DNA of 22,789 bases, taken from the NCBI GenBank assembly GCA_025924495.1, contig JAICIG010000071.1, positions 1 through 22,789 of the forward strand. The letters are read 5' to 3'. The first letter of the stretch is position 1, and each line of letters opens with the position of its first letter. A model generated the notes under the pieces. That model did no database searches. It had not been told where the DNA came from and saw only the letters and a list, made by a program, of their open reading frames with translations. The position numbers and the translations under genes were made by a program. The stretch is from Pirellulales bacterium. GTDB taxonomy: Bacteria; Planctomycetota; Planctomycetia; Pirellulales; JAICIG01. This document shows, one piece after another, positions 8,097 through 15,671 of this stretch.

Positions 8097-8134
8097 CCGG
8101 CGTGACGCGCACCTCAACGTCAAGCCGAATCAAG

Positions 8135-8153
8135 CTGGCAAATTCGCTGCCAG
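8135..8153 (+). terminator. Small hairpin after the DUF1559 gene
   Basis: CTGGCA and TGCCAG pair perfectly around a 7-base loop, about 40 bases after the stop codon. There is no U-tract. The stem is short, so the call is weak. Confidence 0.25.
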
Positions 8154-8284
8154 AGCTGCTCAAGGCTCCGCCCACACGCCAATCGGCGCGGGCCATTTTC
8201 CCGTCCGTACGGATCGACTAGGATGCACGCCGCAGGCAATCACGCGCTCCTGCCTTCCATCCCGGCTCGCTTAGAAAGGCCCCT

Positions 8285-8815
8285 GTGAACGCACCCTCGG
8301 AACGCACCGTCTTGGCAGAAGGACTTCATCTCCGACTGGTGCGCGAGGGGCATTGGGAATATGCCGATCGCACGCGTGCGCGCGGCGCCGTAGTGATTGT
8401 CGCCGTGACGGGCGACGGTCGTCTGCTGCTGACGGAACAATACAGAATTCCCGTCGGACGTCCGGTCATCGAGTTGCCCGCCGGTCTCGTGGGCGATATC
8501 GACGGCGAAGAAGCCGAAGAACTCGCGACGGCCGCGGGCCGCGAACTGCTCGAAGAAACGGGTTATCAGCCCGGCAAGCTCGACTTGCTAACCATCGGGC
8601 CGCCGTCGGCCGGCATGGCCAGCGAGGTAGTCGCCTTTTTTCTGGCGAGCGAATTGGTCAAGGTTCACGATGGCGGCGGCGACGACTCGGAAGAGATCAT
8701 CGTGCACTCAATCGCACTGGGCGACGTCGAGCGCTGGCTCGCACAGCAAGCCGCGGCAGGCCTGCTAATCGATCCCAAGGTGTATGCCGGACTGTATTTT
8801 GCTCGCCGGTCTTGA
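8285..8815 (+). CDS. Nudix hydrolase, ADP-ribose pyrophosphatase-like
   Basis: A 176-residue cytoplasmic Nudix protein. The conserved order is EQYRIPVGRPVIELPAG (about 51-67), then RELLEETGY (86-94), which provides the metal-binding glutamates of the Nudix box. This layout matches ADP-ribose pyrophosphatases (NudF/NUDT5-like), which split ADP-ribose into AMP and ribose 5-phosphate. The stretch between PAGL and RELLEE is about five residues longer than the canonical G-x5-E-x7-RE spacing, so it belongs to a subfamily with an extended loop. The start is GTG at 8285, with AAAGG five bases upstream. It stands between the DUF1559 and response-regulator genes with sizeable gaps, so probably its own transcript. 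Exact substrate is uncertain. Confidence 0.9.
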   Translation: MNAPSERTVLAEGLHLRLVREGHWEYADRTRARGAVVIVAVTGDGRLLLTEQYRIPVGRPVIELPAGLVGDIDGEEAEELATAAGRELLEETGYQPGKLDLLTIGPPSAGMASEVVAFFLASELVKVHDGGGDDSEEIIVHSIALGDVERWLAQQAAAGLLIDPKVYAGLYFARRS

Positions 8816-9020
8816 TTCGCTGCAACCATGCCGTGTTGTCGCGAGGGGCGTCATAGTTTCGGCGGCGAAGCCCCGTCCGCATTAACCTCAAGCGCTGCGA
8901 CTCTTCCCACTGCTGACTAGCTCGGACTTGTTGCGGCATTTGCTTGACGGATTTCCGCCGGCAGCCTCTATTGGCGATTGGGGCCGGCCCCCGCTCGCCT
9001 CCGGGTCTCTGATCGCGCCC

Positions 9021-9026
9021 AAGGAG
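9021..9026 (+). promoter_or_regulatory. Shine-Dalgarno fixing the response-regulator start
   Basis: AAGGAG lies nine bases before the ATG at 9036 and decides the start against the longer frame beginning at 8928. Confidence 0.7.
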
Positions 9027-9035
9027 ACTGCGAAC

Positions 9036-9965
9036 ATGGCTAAGATTCTCGTCGTGGATGATTCCGCGGTCGATCGCACTCTTGTTGCGGGCTTGCTCTC
9101 GAGAGACTCGTCGCTCTCGATTGAAGCAGTCGAAAATGGAACGCAAGCGCTCGAGCGGATGCAAAGCGCGCCCGCCGACGTGATCGTTACCGATCTGCAA
9201 ATGCCCGAATTGGACGGGTTGGGGCTGATTAAAGCGATCCGCGTCCATCACCCCAATGTGCCAGTTATTCTGATGACGGCCCATGGCAGCGAAGCTTTGG
9301 CGGTCGAAGCCTTAGAGGCCGGAGCGGCGCACTACGTGCCAAAAGCGCAGCTAGCCGAAAAGCTGGCCGACACCGTCGAGCAGGTGCTCGCGCTGATGCG
9401 CGCCGATCGCAGTTTTGAACAACTGGCGGAGTGTCTGACGCTCGCCGAGTTCACGTTCTTACTCGACAACAACGCGGCGCTCGTTGATCCCTTGGTCGAT
9501 GCCGTGCAACGCCTGGTCTCAGTCACGCATCTTTGCGATCCAACGACGCGGCTGCGTGTGGGCATTGCCTTGGAGGAAGCGCTGCTGAACGCCATTTATC
9601 GCGGCAATCTCCAACTCGGCTTTGAAGAGTTGCAGGAAGACCGCGTTCGCCTGGTGAGCGGCAATGGCGTCAGCGTGGTCGAAGAGCGCCGCCGCCAGGC
9701 GCCCTATCGCGATCGGAAGACATTGGTGCGAATCGCCGTGACGCCGCAGGAAATCCGCTTCACAGTTCGCGATGAGGGCCCCGGCTTCGACGTTCTGCCG
9801 CTGGCGAAAGCCGACGACCCATCGGCGGTCGTGCGCGAAGGGGGACGAGGCCTGGTGCTCATCCGCACATTTATGGACGAGGTCAGCTACAACCCCACAG
9901 GCAATGAAGTCACCATGATCAAGCGCCGCACCGCGAGTTCCAACGAGCATGCCCCCGCCGTTTGA
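9036..9965 (+). CDS. Response regulator fused to an RsbW-like HATPase domain
   Basis: A 309-residue protein. Residues 1-120 form a receiver domain with acidic pocket Asp8/Asp9, phospho-acceptor Asp53 (VTDLQMPELDG), Thr81 (MTAHG) and Lys103 (VPK). A linker follows, then a GHKL ATPase domain at about 140-297: N-box EEALLNAIYRGN (about 180-191), G1 box DEGPGFD (246-252), G2 box GGRGLVLIRTF (269-279). There is no DHp or histidine phospho-acceptor domain. The ATPase part resembles serine kinases of the RsbW/SpoIIAB group, which bind sigma factors or phosphorylate anti-anti-sigma factors. The likely role is a phospho-controlled partner-switching kinase; its sensor kinase and target are not in this window. 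The longer frame from 8928 is excluded by the AAGGAG site. Confidence 0.92.
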   Translation: MAKILVVDDSAVDRTLVAGLLSRDSSLSIEAVENGTQALERMQSAPADVIVTDLQMPELDGLGLIKAIRVHHPNVPVILMTAHGSEALAVEALEAGAAHYVPKAQLAEKLADTVEQVLALMRADRSFEQLAECLTLAEFTFLLDNNAALVDPLVDAVQRLVSVTHLCDPTTRLRVGIALEEALLNAIYRGNLQLGFEELQEDRVRLVSGNGVSVVEERRRQAPYRDRKTLVRIAVTPQEIRFTVRDEGPGFDVLPLAKADDPSAVVREGGRGLVLIRTFMDEVSYNPTGNEVTMIKRRTASSNEHAPAV

Positions 9966-9988
9966 AATGCGCGCGGCGGGCATGCCGG

Positions 9989-10729
9989 CTAAGGCTGGGG
10001 ATGCGTTTTGGCGGCGTGCTTGCCGTGGTGTTTCGCGTGCTCTTTTTCAGCATGCAAGTAGCTGTGCTTGAGCCGCGCGAGAAAATCCGCTTCGGTATAC
10101 AGCCGGCCAGTCGGCTTGTTGAAATTCTTGCCGGCAGGCGCTTCCGATAGCATTTCGCCCATGACGGCGCCCCCGGGCGCGGTTGTCAGGTACTCGACCA
10201 TCTTGTAGCCATCTGGCCCGCTCGTTAAACGCCACATGAGCGTGTCGGCGTCGGGCAGTTTGCAGAGATGCTCGACTCGGTCATAACCGCCGGGAAATCG
10301 TTCGATGCCGCGCATGAACTCTCTCCCATCGTCGGTGCGCAGTTCGCGCACCATGAATTCGTGATCGCCCGGCACCTGCTTGAGGATGGCGTCGCGGTCG
10401 GCAACCTTCCAGCCGAGCTTCTCGAGTTCCCCAAAGATCGGCTCGACGTAGCTCTGCGACAACAGATCCCCTTTGCGATAGCCTTTGATGGTTGCCAAGT
10501 GCTTCTCCACGGCCTTTTGCACCATGGCGAACGAGGGCCAGGCTTTGGCAGCCTTGGCCGCATCAATCCGCGCGGCCGCGGTCGCTTTTGCAGTATGGCT
10601 CGGCTTGGCGACGGCCGCCGCGGGCAGCAAGGCCATAACAACGGCCAGCATAGCTAGGCAGCGCGTCTCCAGGCGCCAGCCCAATCCGTCTCGGTCTCGA
10701 CTACTAGCAACTGCTCTGCGAAGAGTCAT
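9989..10729 (-). CDS. Secreted protein of unknown function
   Basis: A 246-residue protein. An ATG at 10729 with GAGGTG six bases upstream sets the start. The N-terminus is basic (MTLRRAVASSRDRDG...), then a hydrophobic run (about 27-41, LAMLAVVMALLPAAAVA) ends in an AVA-type cleavage site, so it is probably exported. An Ala/Lys-rich linker follows, then a mixed alpha/beta body with a repeated GD/GG pattern (DDGREFMRGIERFPGGYDRVEHL). The tail is His/Lys-rich (HAEKEHAKHHGKHAAKTH), which could bind metal, but this is only composition. I do not recognise a domain. It converges on the response-regulator gene with only 23 bases between their ends. Confidence 0.8.
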   Translation of the reverse strand: MTLRRAVASSRDRDGLGWRLETRCLAMLAVVMALLPAAAVAKPSHTAKATAAARIDAAKAAKAWPSFAMVQKAVEKHLATIKGYRKGDLLSQSYVEPIFGELEKLGWKVADRDAILKQVPGDHEFMVRELRTDDGREFMRGIERFPGGYDRVEHLCKLPDADTLMWRLTSGPDGYKMVEYLTTAPGGAVMGEMLSEAPAGKNFNKPTGRLYTEADFLARLKHSYLHAEKEHAKHHGKHAAKTHPQP

Positions 10730-10877
10730 AACTTCACCTCGTCGAGTCGGGCGCAAAATCCACAGGGGAATGCCCACTTAAAGCATAGGTTATTCCGGCA
10801 GAACCGTTGCCCGCATGCCCCGCGATGCCGGAGTCGCAGGCTGGGAAAATGGGCGCCAACCTGCTAGCTTTAAGTCC

Positions 10878-11201
10878 ATGTCTACCTTGGTCTATGCCAT
10901 TGCCCATCCTGAGCTTCCCCCCTTTCCAATGTCGGATCGGTTTCGCCATGAAATTGCGTATTTCATGAGCATCCCGGGAAAACCGGGCGTGCCGCTGCTC
11001 GCCGAGGGAGAATACTGGGTCGGCCTGGCGGAAGCGCGCGATTGGCTCGATAGCGGCGTCATCTCATTGGTCTCGCCCTTGGATAGCGAACACCAGACGG
11101 AAGTCGAGCTGAGCGAGGAACACGAAGCTTGGCTCGAGTGGATGCTGCGTAACCAGGTCGAGCACATCCGCTTGCAGTCGGCGGAAGGCATTCGGCGCTG
11201 A
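10878..11201 (+). CDS. Small conserved-looking protein of unknown function
   Basis: A 107-residue soluble protein starting MSTLVYAIAHPEL. No domain is recognised. The sequence has an even, protein-like composition with an acidic C-terminal half (EHQTEVELSEEHEAWLEWML) and no signal peptide or membrane span. Starts at 10815 (ATG), 10878 (ATG) and 10929 (ATG) are all in frame; none has a strong ribosome-binding site. I prefer 10878 because the protein reads as a compact domain from there. It diverges from the secreted protein gene. Codon bias toward G/C in the third position supports it being real. Confidence 0.65.
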   Translation: MSTLVYAIAHPELPPFPMSDRFRHEIAYFMSIPGKPGVPLLAEGEYWVGLAEARDWLDSGVISLVSPLDSEHQTEVELSEEHEAWLEWMLRNQVEHIRLQSAEGIRR

Positions 11202-11243
11202 CTCGCGGCGGGCCCCTCTCGCCAGATCCTGCGGGAATCAGAC

Positions 11244-11268
11244 CAAATCGGATTTGATTGGGCCCAAT
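11244..11268. promoter_or_regulatory. Two adjacent perfect palindromes upstream of the zinc-ribbon gene
   Basis: CAAATC-G-GATTTG (11244-11256) is immediately followed by ATTGGGCCCAAT (11257-11268). Both are perfect. They lie 163 bases upstream of the zinc-ribbon start and 43 bases after the preceding gene. They could be an operator pair or a terminator; neither is proven. Confidence 0.35.
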
Positions 11269-11413
11269 TTAATTGCCGCCCGAACTACTCATTCTTCCCA
11301 AACATCCGAGGCGTCGAGCCTTCCTCGGCTGGCGCCGACGAGCTGCATTAACTTATTGAACAAAGAACCCCGATGTCGTAAACTTACCCCCTGGAATAGA
11401 GGCAGAACCGGTA

Positions 11414-11420
11414 GAAGGAG
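11414..11420 (+). promoter_or_regulatory. Shine-Dalgarno fixing the zinc-ribbon start
   Basis: GAAGGAG lies ten bases before the ATG at 11431 and rules out the longer frame that begins at 11254. Confidence 0.65.
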
Positions 11421-11430
11421 ATACCGACCT

Positions 11431-11661
11431 ATGGCGGAGTGCACATATTTCGTTCGAGAATGCCCGACATGCGGACGCAACTTGCACATCCGCGTCGAGT
11501 TCCTGGGCAAGAGCGTTGTTTGCCAGCACTGTCGCAGACGATTTCTGGCGAACGACGCTTCCGCTCTGCGCCCCGATTTGCCCGAACCGAGTCCGTCGCT
11601 GCTTGCGCGCGCCGATGAGTTGATCGATCTTGTCGATCAGCGCAGGAATCTGCCGCGCTAG
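11431..11661 (+). CDS. Small zinc-ribbon protein with two CXXC motifs
   Basis: A 76-residue protein. CPTC (about 10-13) and CQHC (about 31-34) are separated by 17 residues, a typical zinc-ribbon spacing. A short acidic linker (RPDLPEPSPS) and a C-terminal amphipathic helix (LLARADELIDLVDQRR) follow. The ribbon resembles the N-terminal zinc-ribbon modules that planctomycetes place on many larger proteins, here as a free-standing unit. It may bind nucleic acid or a protein partner; no specific function can be given. GAAGGAG at 11414-11420 supports the start. It converges on msrP. Confidence 0.85.
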   Translation: MAECTYFVRECPTCGRNLHIRVEFLGKSVVCQHCRRRFLANDASALRPDLPEPSPSLLARADELIDLVDQRRNLPR

Positions 11662-11706
11662 GCCGCTGCAGAAGGGCGAATGCTCTCCTAGGAATGTGGC
11701 TCCAGC

Positions 11707-12705
11707 TCAGCCAGGTTGCCGATAGAGCCCGGCAACATAGCGCTGGTAGCCGTTGAAGAGTTGCGTTGGGAATTGCTCTCCGGTTCCCAACATGCGTTCC
11801 GTGGATTGCGGCCAAGGGCGCGGCACGCCGGGCTCGACATTCGAGACAAACGGATACGCTTGCGGATTGAGCGTGCTCCAGAAGGTGGCCGGCTCGTGAT
11901 CGACGAGCTCGATGCGCTCGATCGACTTGATTGATTTAAAGCCGTACTTCCAAGGCACGACCAGCCGAATCGGCGCCCCATGTTGCTTGAGCAGCGGGTG
12001 GCCGTACATGCCAGTGGCCAGCAGCGTCAATTCGTTCGCCGCCTCGGCCAAAGTCAATCCTTCGACATACGGCCAAGGCGCCTGAGCTAGCTCTCGAATA
12101 CCCGGTGCTTCGTCCGGACGATCGAACGCCACGAACCGCACATGTGTGGCCTGCGCTAATGGATCGACGTCCTTCAGGATTCGAGTGAGCGGCACGCCCG
12201 TCCAGGGAATCGCCATCGCCCACGTCTCGACGCAACGGTGCCGATATTGTCGCTCGACGAGGTCGTCCGCATACCGGGCCAGGAAGTCTCCGATTTCCAG
12301 CTTCAAGGGCTGCCGGCATAAGCCGTCGATGGCAATGGTCCACGGGTCGGTCTGAAAGGGATCCACCAACCGCCAAGACCATTTGAATCGCGAGAACTCG
12401 TAGAAATTCGTATAACGCGCGGCGTCGGATTCGATCGTTTCTGTGCGGCCGTATTCAAAGCTCGGCTCGCGCCGCGCCGGATAGAAGGGTGCGAATTTCG
12501 GATCGGCCGCCGACCGCGAAACGCCGCGCTCGACGACCTCTTGGTCTGAGCCTTGAAACCAGCGCCGGCCCAAATAGCCAGCCGTCGCAATCGCCCCGGC
12601 GCCGGCCGCAGCTTTCGCTAAAAAACGTCGCCGGCCCCGAGCGACTCGCTCGGGCGTTTCTGTCCCGCCGACAGGCTCGCAGATCTGGCGTTTGCGGATG
12701 AACAT
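11707..12705 (-). CDS. msrP: Protein-methionine-sulfoxide reductase molybdopterin subunit MsrP (YedY)
   Basis: A 332-residue protein clearly of the MsrP/YedY family. A Tat signal is seen at about 24-46 (GRRRFLAKAAAGAGAIA). Shared landmarks follow: NFYEF (about 100-104), DPWTI (120-124), RHRCVE (155-160) with the molybdenum-ligand Cys158, PWTGVPL, GAPIRLVVPWKYGFKSIKSI (244-262) and LFNGY near the end. MsrP is an exported molybdopterin enzyme that reduces methionine sulfoxide in periplasmic proteins, protecting the envelope from oxidation. The start at 12705 (ATG) gives a normal-length protein; an upstream frame to 12735 adds ten residues only. Its haem membrane partner MsrQ is not adjacent. 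On the 12705 side it diverges from an ECF sigma factor 96 bases away. Confidence 0.96.
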   Translation of the reverse strand: MFIRKRQICEPVGGTETPERVARGRRRFLAKAAAGAGAIATAGYLGRRWFQGSDQEVVERGVSRSAADPKFAPFYPARREPSFEYGRTETIESDAARYTNFYEFSRFKWSWRLVDPFQTDPWTIAIDGLCRQPLKLEIGDFLARYADDLVERQYRHRCVETWAMAIPWTGVPLTRILKDVDPLAQATHVRFVAFDRPDEAPGIRELAQAPWPYVEGLTLAEAANELTLLATGMYGHPLLKQHGAPIRLVVPWKYGFKSIKSIERIELVDHEPATFWSTLNPQAYPFVSNVEPGVPRPWPQSTERMLGTGEQFPTQLFNGYQRYVAGLYRQPG

Positions 12706-12801
12706 GACAACCCAAGTATACCCGACACGCCGCAAGCGGGCCTCAAATTGGAAAATTCGGCGGCTACGGGCTAAGAAACAGGCTGCTCATGCGTTGAACC
12801 T

Positions 12802-13392
12802 ATGGTAAGCGAGGCCTGTGCCGACGGATTGACGAAGCGGATGCACGACGGCGAGCCCGATTCATTCAGCCAATGGTTGCGAACTGCGGTGTCCCGCTAT
12901 GAGGGGCCGCTCGTGCGCTATGCCGCGCGTATTACGGGCGACTCAGAGCGCGCCCGCGACGTCGTCCAAGACACCTTCTTGCGACTATGCGAACAGGACC
13001 GAGCGGAACTCGATGGCCGACTCGCGGCTTGGCTCTATACGGTTTGCCGCCGGCGAGCGATCGACGTCCGCAGAAAGGAACAGCGCATGCAAACGACTGA
13101 AGCAGAGCGACTCATCGAGCAGCCTGACGGCGGCACGAGTCTTGCGCAAGAATCAGAAACTCGCGAAATGCACCGGGCGGCGCTCGAATTGCTCGGCTCG
13201 TTGCCGGAGAACCAGCAAGAGGTGGTACGGCTGAAGTTTCAGAACTCGCTCAGCTATCAGGAAATCAGCGACGTCACCGGACTGAGCGTTTCCAACGTCG
13301 GCTACCTGCTGCACGTCGCCTTAAAAACCATCCGCCAACAACTGCAGATTCGCATCGGCGAGGCGTCCGGAGAAAAAGGAGAAACGTCATGA
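12802..13392 (+). CDS. ECF-type RNA polymerase sigma factor
   Basis: A 196-residue sigma factor. Region 2 is at about 36-92 (SERARDVVQDTFLRLCEQ, then LAAWLYTVCRRRAIDVRR), and region 4 at about 127-180 (LGSLPENQQEVVRLKFQNSLSYQEI, with the helix-turn-helix ISDVTGLSVSNVGYLLHVAL). There is no sigma 1 or 3 region. The C-terminus overlaps the next gene by four bases (ATGA), so the two are translationally coupled; that gene begins with an anti-sigma-like segment and is the probable regulator. The start at ATG 12802 has no strong ribosome-binding site; ATG 12841 is the alternative. No autoregulated ECF promoter was recognised in the 96-base spacer to msrP. Confidence 0.94.
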   Translation: MVSEACADGLTKRMHDGEPDSFSQWLRTAVSRYEGPLVRYAARITGDSERARDVVQDTFLRLCEQDRAELDGRLAAWLYTVCRRRAIDVRRKEQRMQTTEAERLIEQPDGGTSLAQESETREMHRAALELLGSLPENQQEVVRLKFQNSLSYQEISDVTGLSVSNVGYLLHVALKTIRQQLQIRIGEASGEKGETS

Positions 13393-15593
13393 CTCGCGAT
13401 CTTCCCGACGACGCCCTCGAAGCGCGCCTAACCGCCTATGTGCTCGGCGAACTTAGCGATGGCGAACTCGCCGCCGTCGAAGCCGCCCTTGCCCGATCAG
13501 AAGACAGTCGAGCGATGGTGGGCGCAATCCGCCAATCGGCGCAGCTCATGTCCGCTGCGCTGGCGACGGAGCCGACCGGGGCATTGTCACCGAAAAATCG
13601 CGAGACAATTGAGACGAGAGTCGCGGCGAACGACCACCCCGCCGCCACGTTGCCGATTTCGAGGTTGCGCCGCTTCCGGCGTCCGATTGCAGCCGCGCTG
13701 GCCGCCTGCCTGGTGTTTGCCATCGTCGGTTCGCTTTATATTCCGCGCGGCAATAAGTCTTCGTCGATGCGGGAGGGCGTCGCCTATTTCTCCGACGCAC
13801 CGATGAATGGGTCTGATAGCGGCGTGGCTAGCGCTAACAGATACAAGCAGGATTTCGAAGACACTCGTAAGTCGCATGCAGTCGCGAAGCTGCAATCCGC
13901 AACTGCGGAGGAAAAAAATCCGCAGCGCACGCCATACACAATCAACAGGCCGGCTTATGAAACCAAAACTCGCGCTGAACCGCACCGTCCAAGCGTTCTG
14001 GATATAGCGCCCAAACCGGCCCGCGACAGCGTTCACCTTGCTGTGACTCCCAGGATCATGGTGGAGGAAGAAGAGCGTGGACTCATGCTCGCGGACCCTA
14101 TCCCCGCGGCCGCAGAAGATAGCTCGGTTGCGCTTCCAGCAGATGGATATTTTGAGTTTTCCGGTCAACACTTCAATCGCGAAACCTACGACCGCATCGT
14201 CGACAATCCATTCCTTGACGTCCGCCAGAACCCACTCTCCACCTTCTCGATCGACGTCGATACCGCCTCGTACGCCAACGTGCGGCGATTTCTGAATCAG
14301 GGCGCCCTGCCGCCCAAAGATGCGGTGCGAATTGAGGAGCTGATCAATTACTTCAAGTACCTCTATGCTCCGCCCGCGGACGACGCGCCCTTTGCCGTGC
14401 ATGCCGCAATTGCCGGCTGCCCTTGGAAGCCGGAACATCGCCTGCTGCGGGTCGCCTTGAAAGGGCGCGAGATCGACTTCAACAACCGGCCCGCCAGCAA
14501 TCTGGTGTTTCTAATCGACGTCTCGGGTTCGATGGACGAACCAAACAAGCTGCCACTGTTGAAGGCGTCCTTGAGGCTGCTCGTCGACCGACTGAGTGAG
14601 AACGATCGCGTGGCGATGGTCGTGTATGCCGGTTCGTCAGGCTTGGTGCTCCCTTCCACCTCGGGCGAACGGCAGGCGGTGATTACTTCCGCCCTCGAGC
14701 AATTGCAAGCCGGCGGTTCTACCAACGGCGGCGAGGGCATTCAACTCGCCTACGACACAGCCCGGCAGAATTTCATTCGCGGCGGGTCCAACCGCGTTAT
14801 TCTCTGCACAGACGGCGATTTCAATGTCGGCGTTACCGATCAAGGCTCGCTGACGCGGTTGATCGAGGACCAGGCGAAAAGCGGCGTTTTCTTGAGCGTG
14901 CTCGGCTTCGGCACAGGCAACTATCAAGATTCGACCATGGAGAAGCTGGCCGACCAAGGCAACGGCAACTACGGCTATATCGATAACCTGGACGAAGCCC
15001 GCAAGACGCTGGTCGAGCAAGCCGGCGGCACGCTGGTTACGATCGCCAAAGACGTGAAGCTGCAATTGGAATTCAACCCGCAGCAGGTGGTCGCCTATCG
15101 GCTAATCGGTTACGAAAACCGCCTGCTACGCGACGAAGACTTCAATGACGACACGAAAGACGCCGGCGAGATCGGCGCCGGCCACACGGTCACCGCGTTC
15201 TACGAACTGGTTCCCGCGGGCGGCGAAACTCCGACGGCGTCGATCGACCCGTTGAAATACCAGCAAACAGTCCAACCCACTGAGGCTGCCCAAAATGGCG
15301 AGTCGTTGACCTTGAAACTGCGTTACAAACAGCCCGACGGCGCCGAGAGCAAGTTGCTCACGCACGTGGTCAAAGACGCGGGCGTCAAGTTTTCCGCGGC
15401 CGATAATGACCTGCAGTTCGCCGCCGCCGTCGCTGGGTTTGGCTTGCTGCTTCGCGATAGCCCCTACAAGGGCAATCTTACCTACGCCGGCGTCTTGGAG
15501 TTGGCATCGGCAGCCCGCGGTTCAGACAAAGAAGGCTATCGGGCGGAGTTCATCGACCTCGTCAAGAAGGCTCAAGCGATTGCGGGGAAATGA
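13389..15593 (+). CDS. Anti-sigma-like N-terminus fused to a YfbK-type von Willebrand factor A protein
   Basis: A 734-residue protein in three parts. Residues 1-60 (LTAYVLGELSDGELAAVEAAL) resemble the cytoplasmic helical part of anti-sigma factors but lack the zinc-binding His/Cys. One membrane span follows at about 98-117. Outside are a disordered linker (120-250) and a YfbK-like block: a VWF N-terminal region (NPLSTFSIDVDTASYANVRRF, about 281-301), a VWA domain with MIDAS DVSGS (377-381), Thr in GGSTNGGEG (445) and TDGDFN (474-479), and a DUF3520-like C-terminus (about 555-730). The ATG overlaps the sigma-factor stop, with AAGGAG upstream. Probable role: membrane sensor that holds the sigma factor and reacts to a ligand of the metal-dependent VWA domain. 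The anti-sigma role is inferred from gene order and topology. Confidence 0.92.
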   Translation: MTRDLPDDALEARLTAYVLGELSDGELAAVEAALARSEDSRAMVGAIRQSAQLMSAALATEPTGALSPKNRETIETRVAANDHPAATLPISRLRRFRRPIAAALAACLVFAIVGSLYIPRGNKSSSMREGVAYFSDAPMNGSDSGVASANRYKQDFEDTRKSHAVAKLQSATAEEKNPQRTPYTINRPAYETKTRAEPHRPSVLDIAPKPARDSVHLAVTPRIMVEEEERGLMLADPIPAAAEDSSVALPADGYFEFSGQHFNRETYDRIVDNPFLDVRQNPLSTFSIDVDTASYANVRRFLNQGALPPKDAVRIEELINYFKYLYAPPADDAPFAVHAAIAGCPWKPEHRLLRVALKGREIDFNNRPASNLVFLIDVSGSMDEPNKLPLLKASLRLLVDRLSENDRVAMVVYAGSSGLVLPSTSGERQAVITSALEQLQAGGSTNGGEGIQLAYDTARQNFIRGGSNRVILCTDGDFNVGVTDQGSLTRLIEDQAKSGVFLSVLGFGTGNYQDSTMEKLADQGNGNYGYIDNLDEARKTLVEQAGGTLVTIAKDVKLQLEFNPQQVVAYRLIGYENRLLRDEDFNDDTKDAGEIGAGHTVTAFYELVPAGGETPTASIDPLKYQQTVQPTEAAQNGESLTLKLRYKQPDGAESKLLTHVVKDAGVKFSAADNDLQFAAAVAGFGLLLRDSPYKGNLTYAGVLELASAARGSDKEGYRAEFIDLVKKAQAIAGK

Positions 15594-15671
15594 CGGAAAG
15601 TGTGGAGCTCTCTCCCCTTGAGATTGCTCGTCGCCACCGCTCCGAGTTCCGCACTCCGCGCTTGCCGCCAC

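Noticed and set aside
7092..8123. 343-codon minus-strand open frame
   Set aside because: Antisense to the DUF1559 gene, which carries diagnostic motifs at both ends.
8204..8213. TCCGTACGGA palindrome upstream of the Nudix gene
   Set aside because: A single 10-base palindrome is expected by chance in a window of this size and has no promoter context.
12706..12801. TATACT as a minus-strand -10 box for msrP (12720-12715)
   Set aside because: It lies only about ten bases before the msrP start and has no properly spaced -35.
13587..14438. 283-codon minus-strand open frame
   Set aside because: Antisense to the VWA gene; no recognisable domain.
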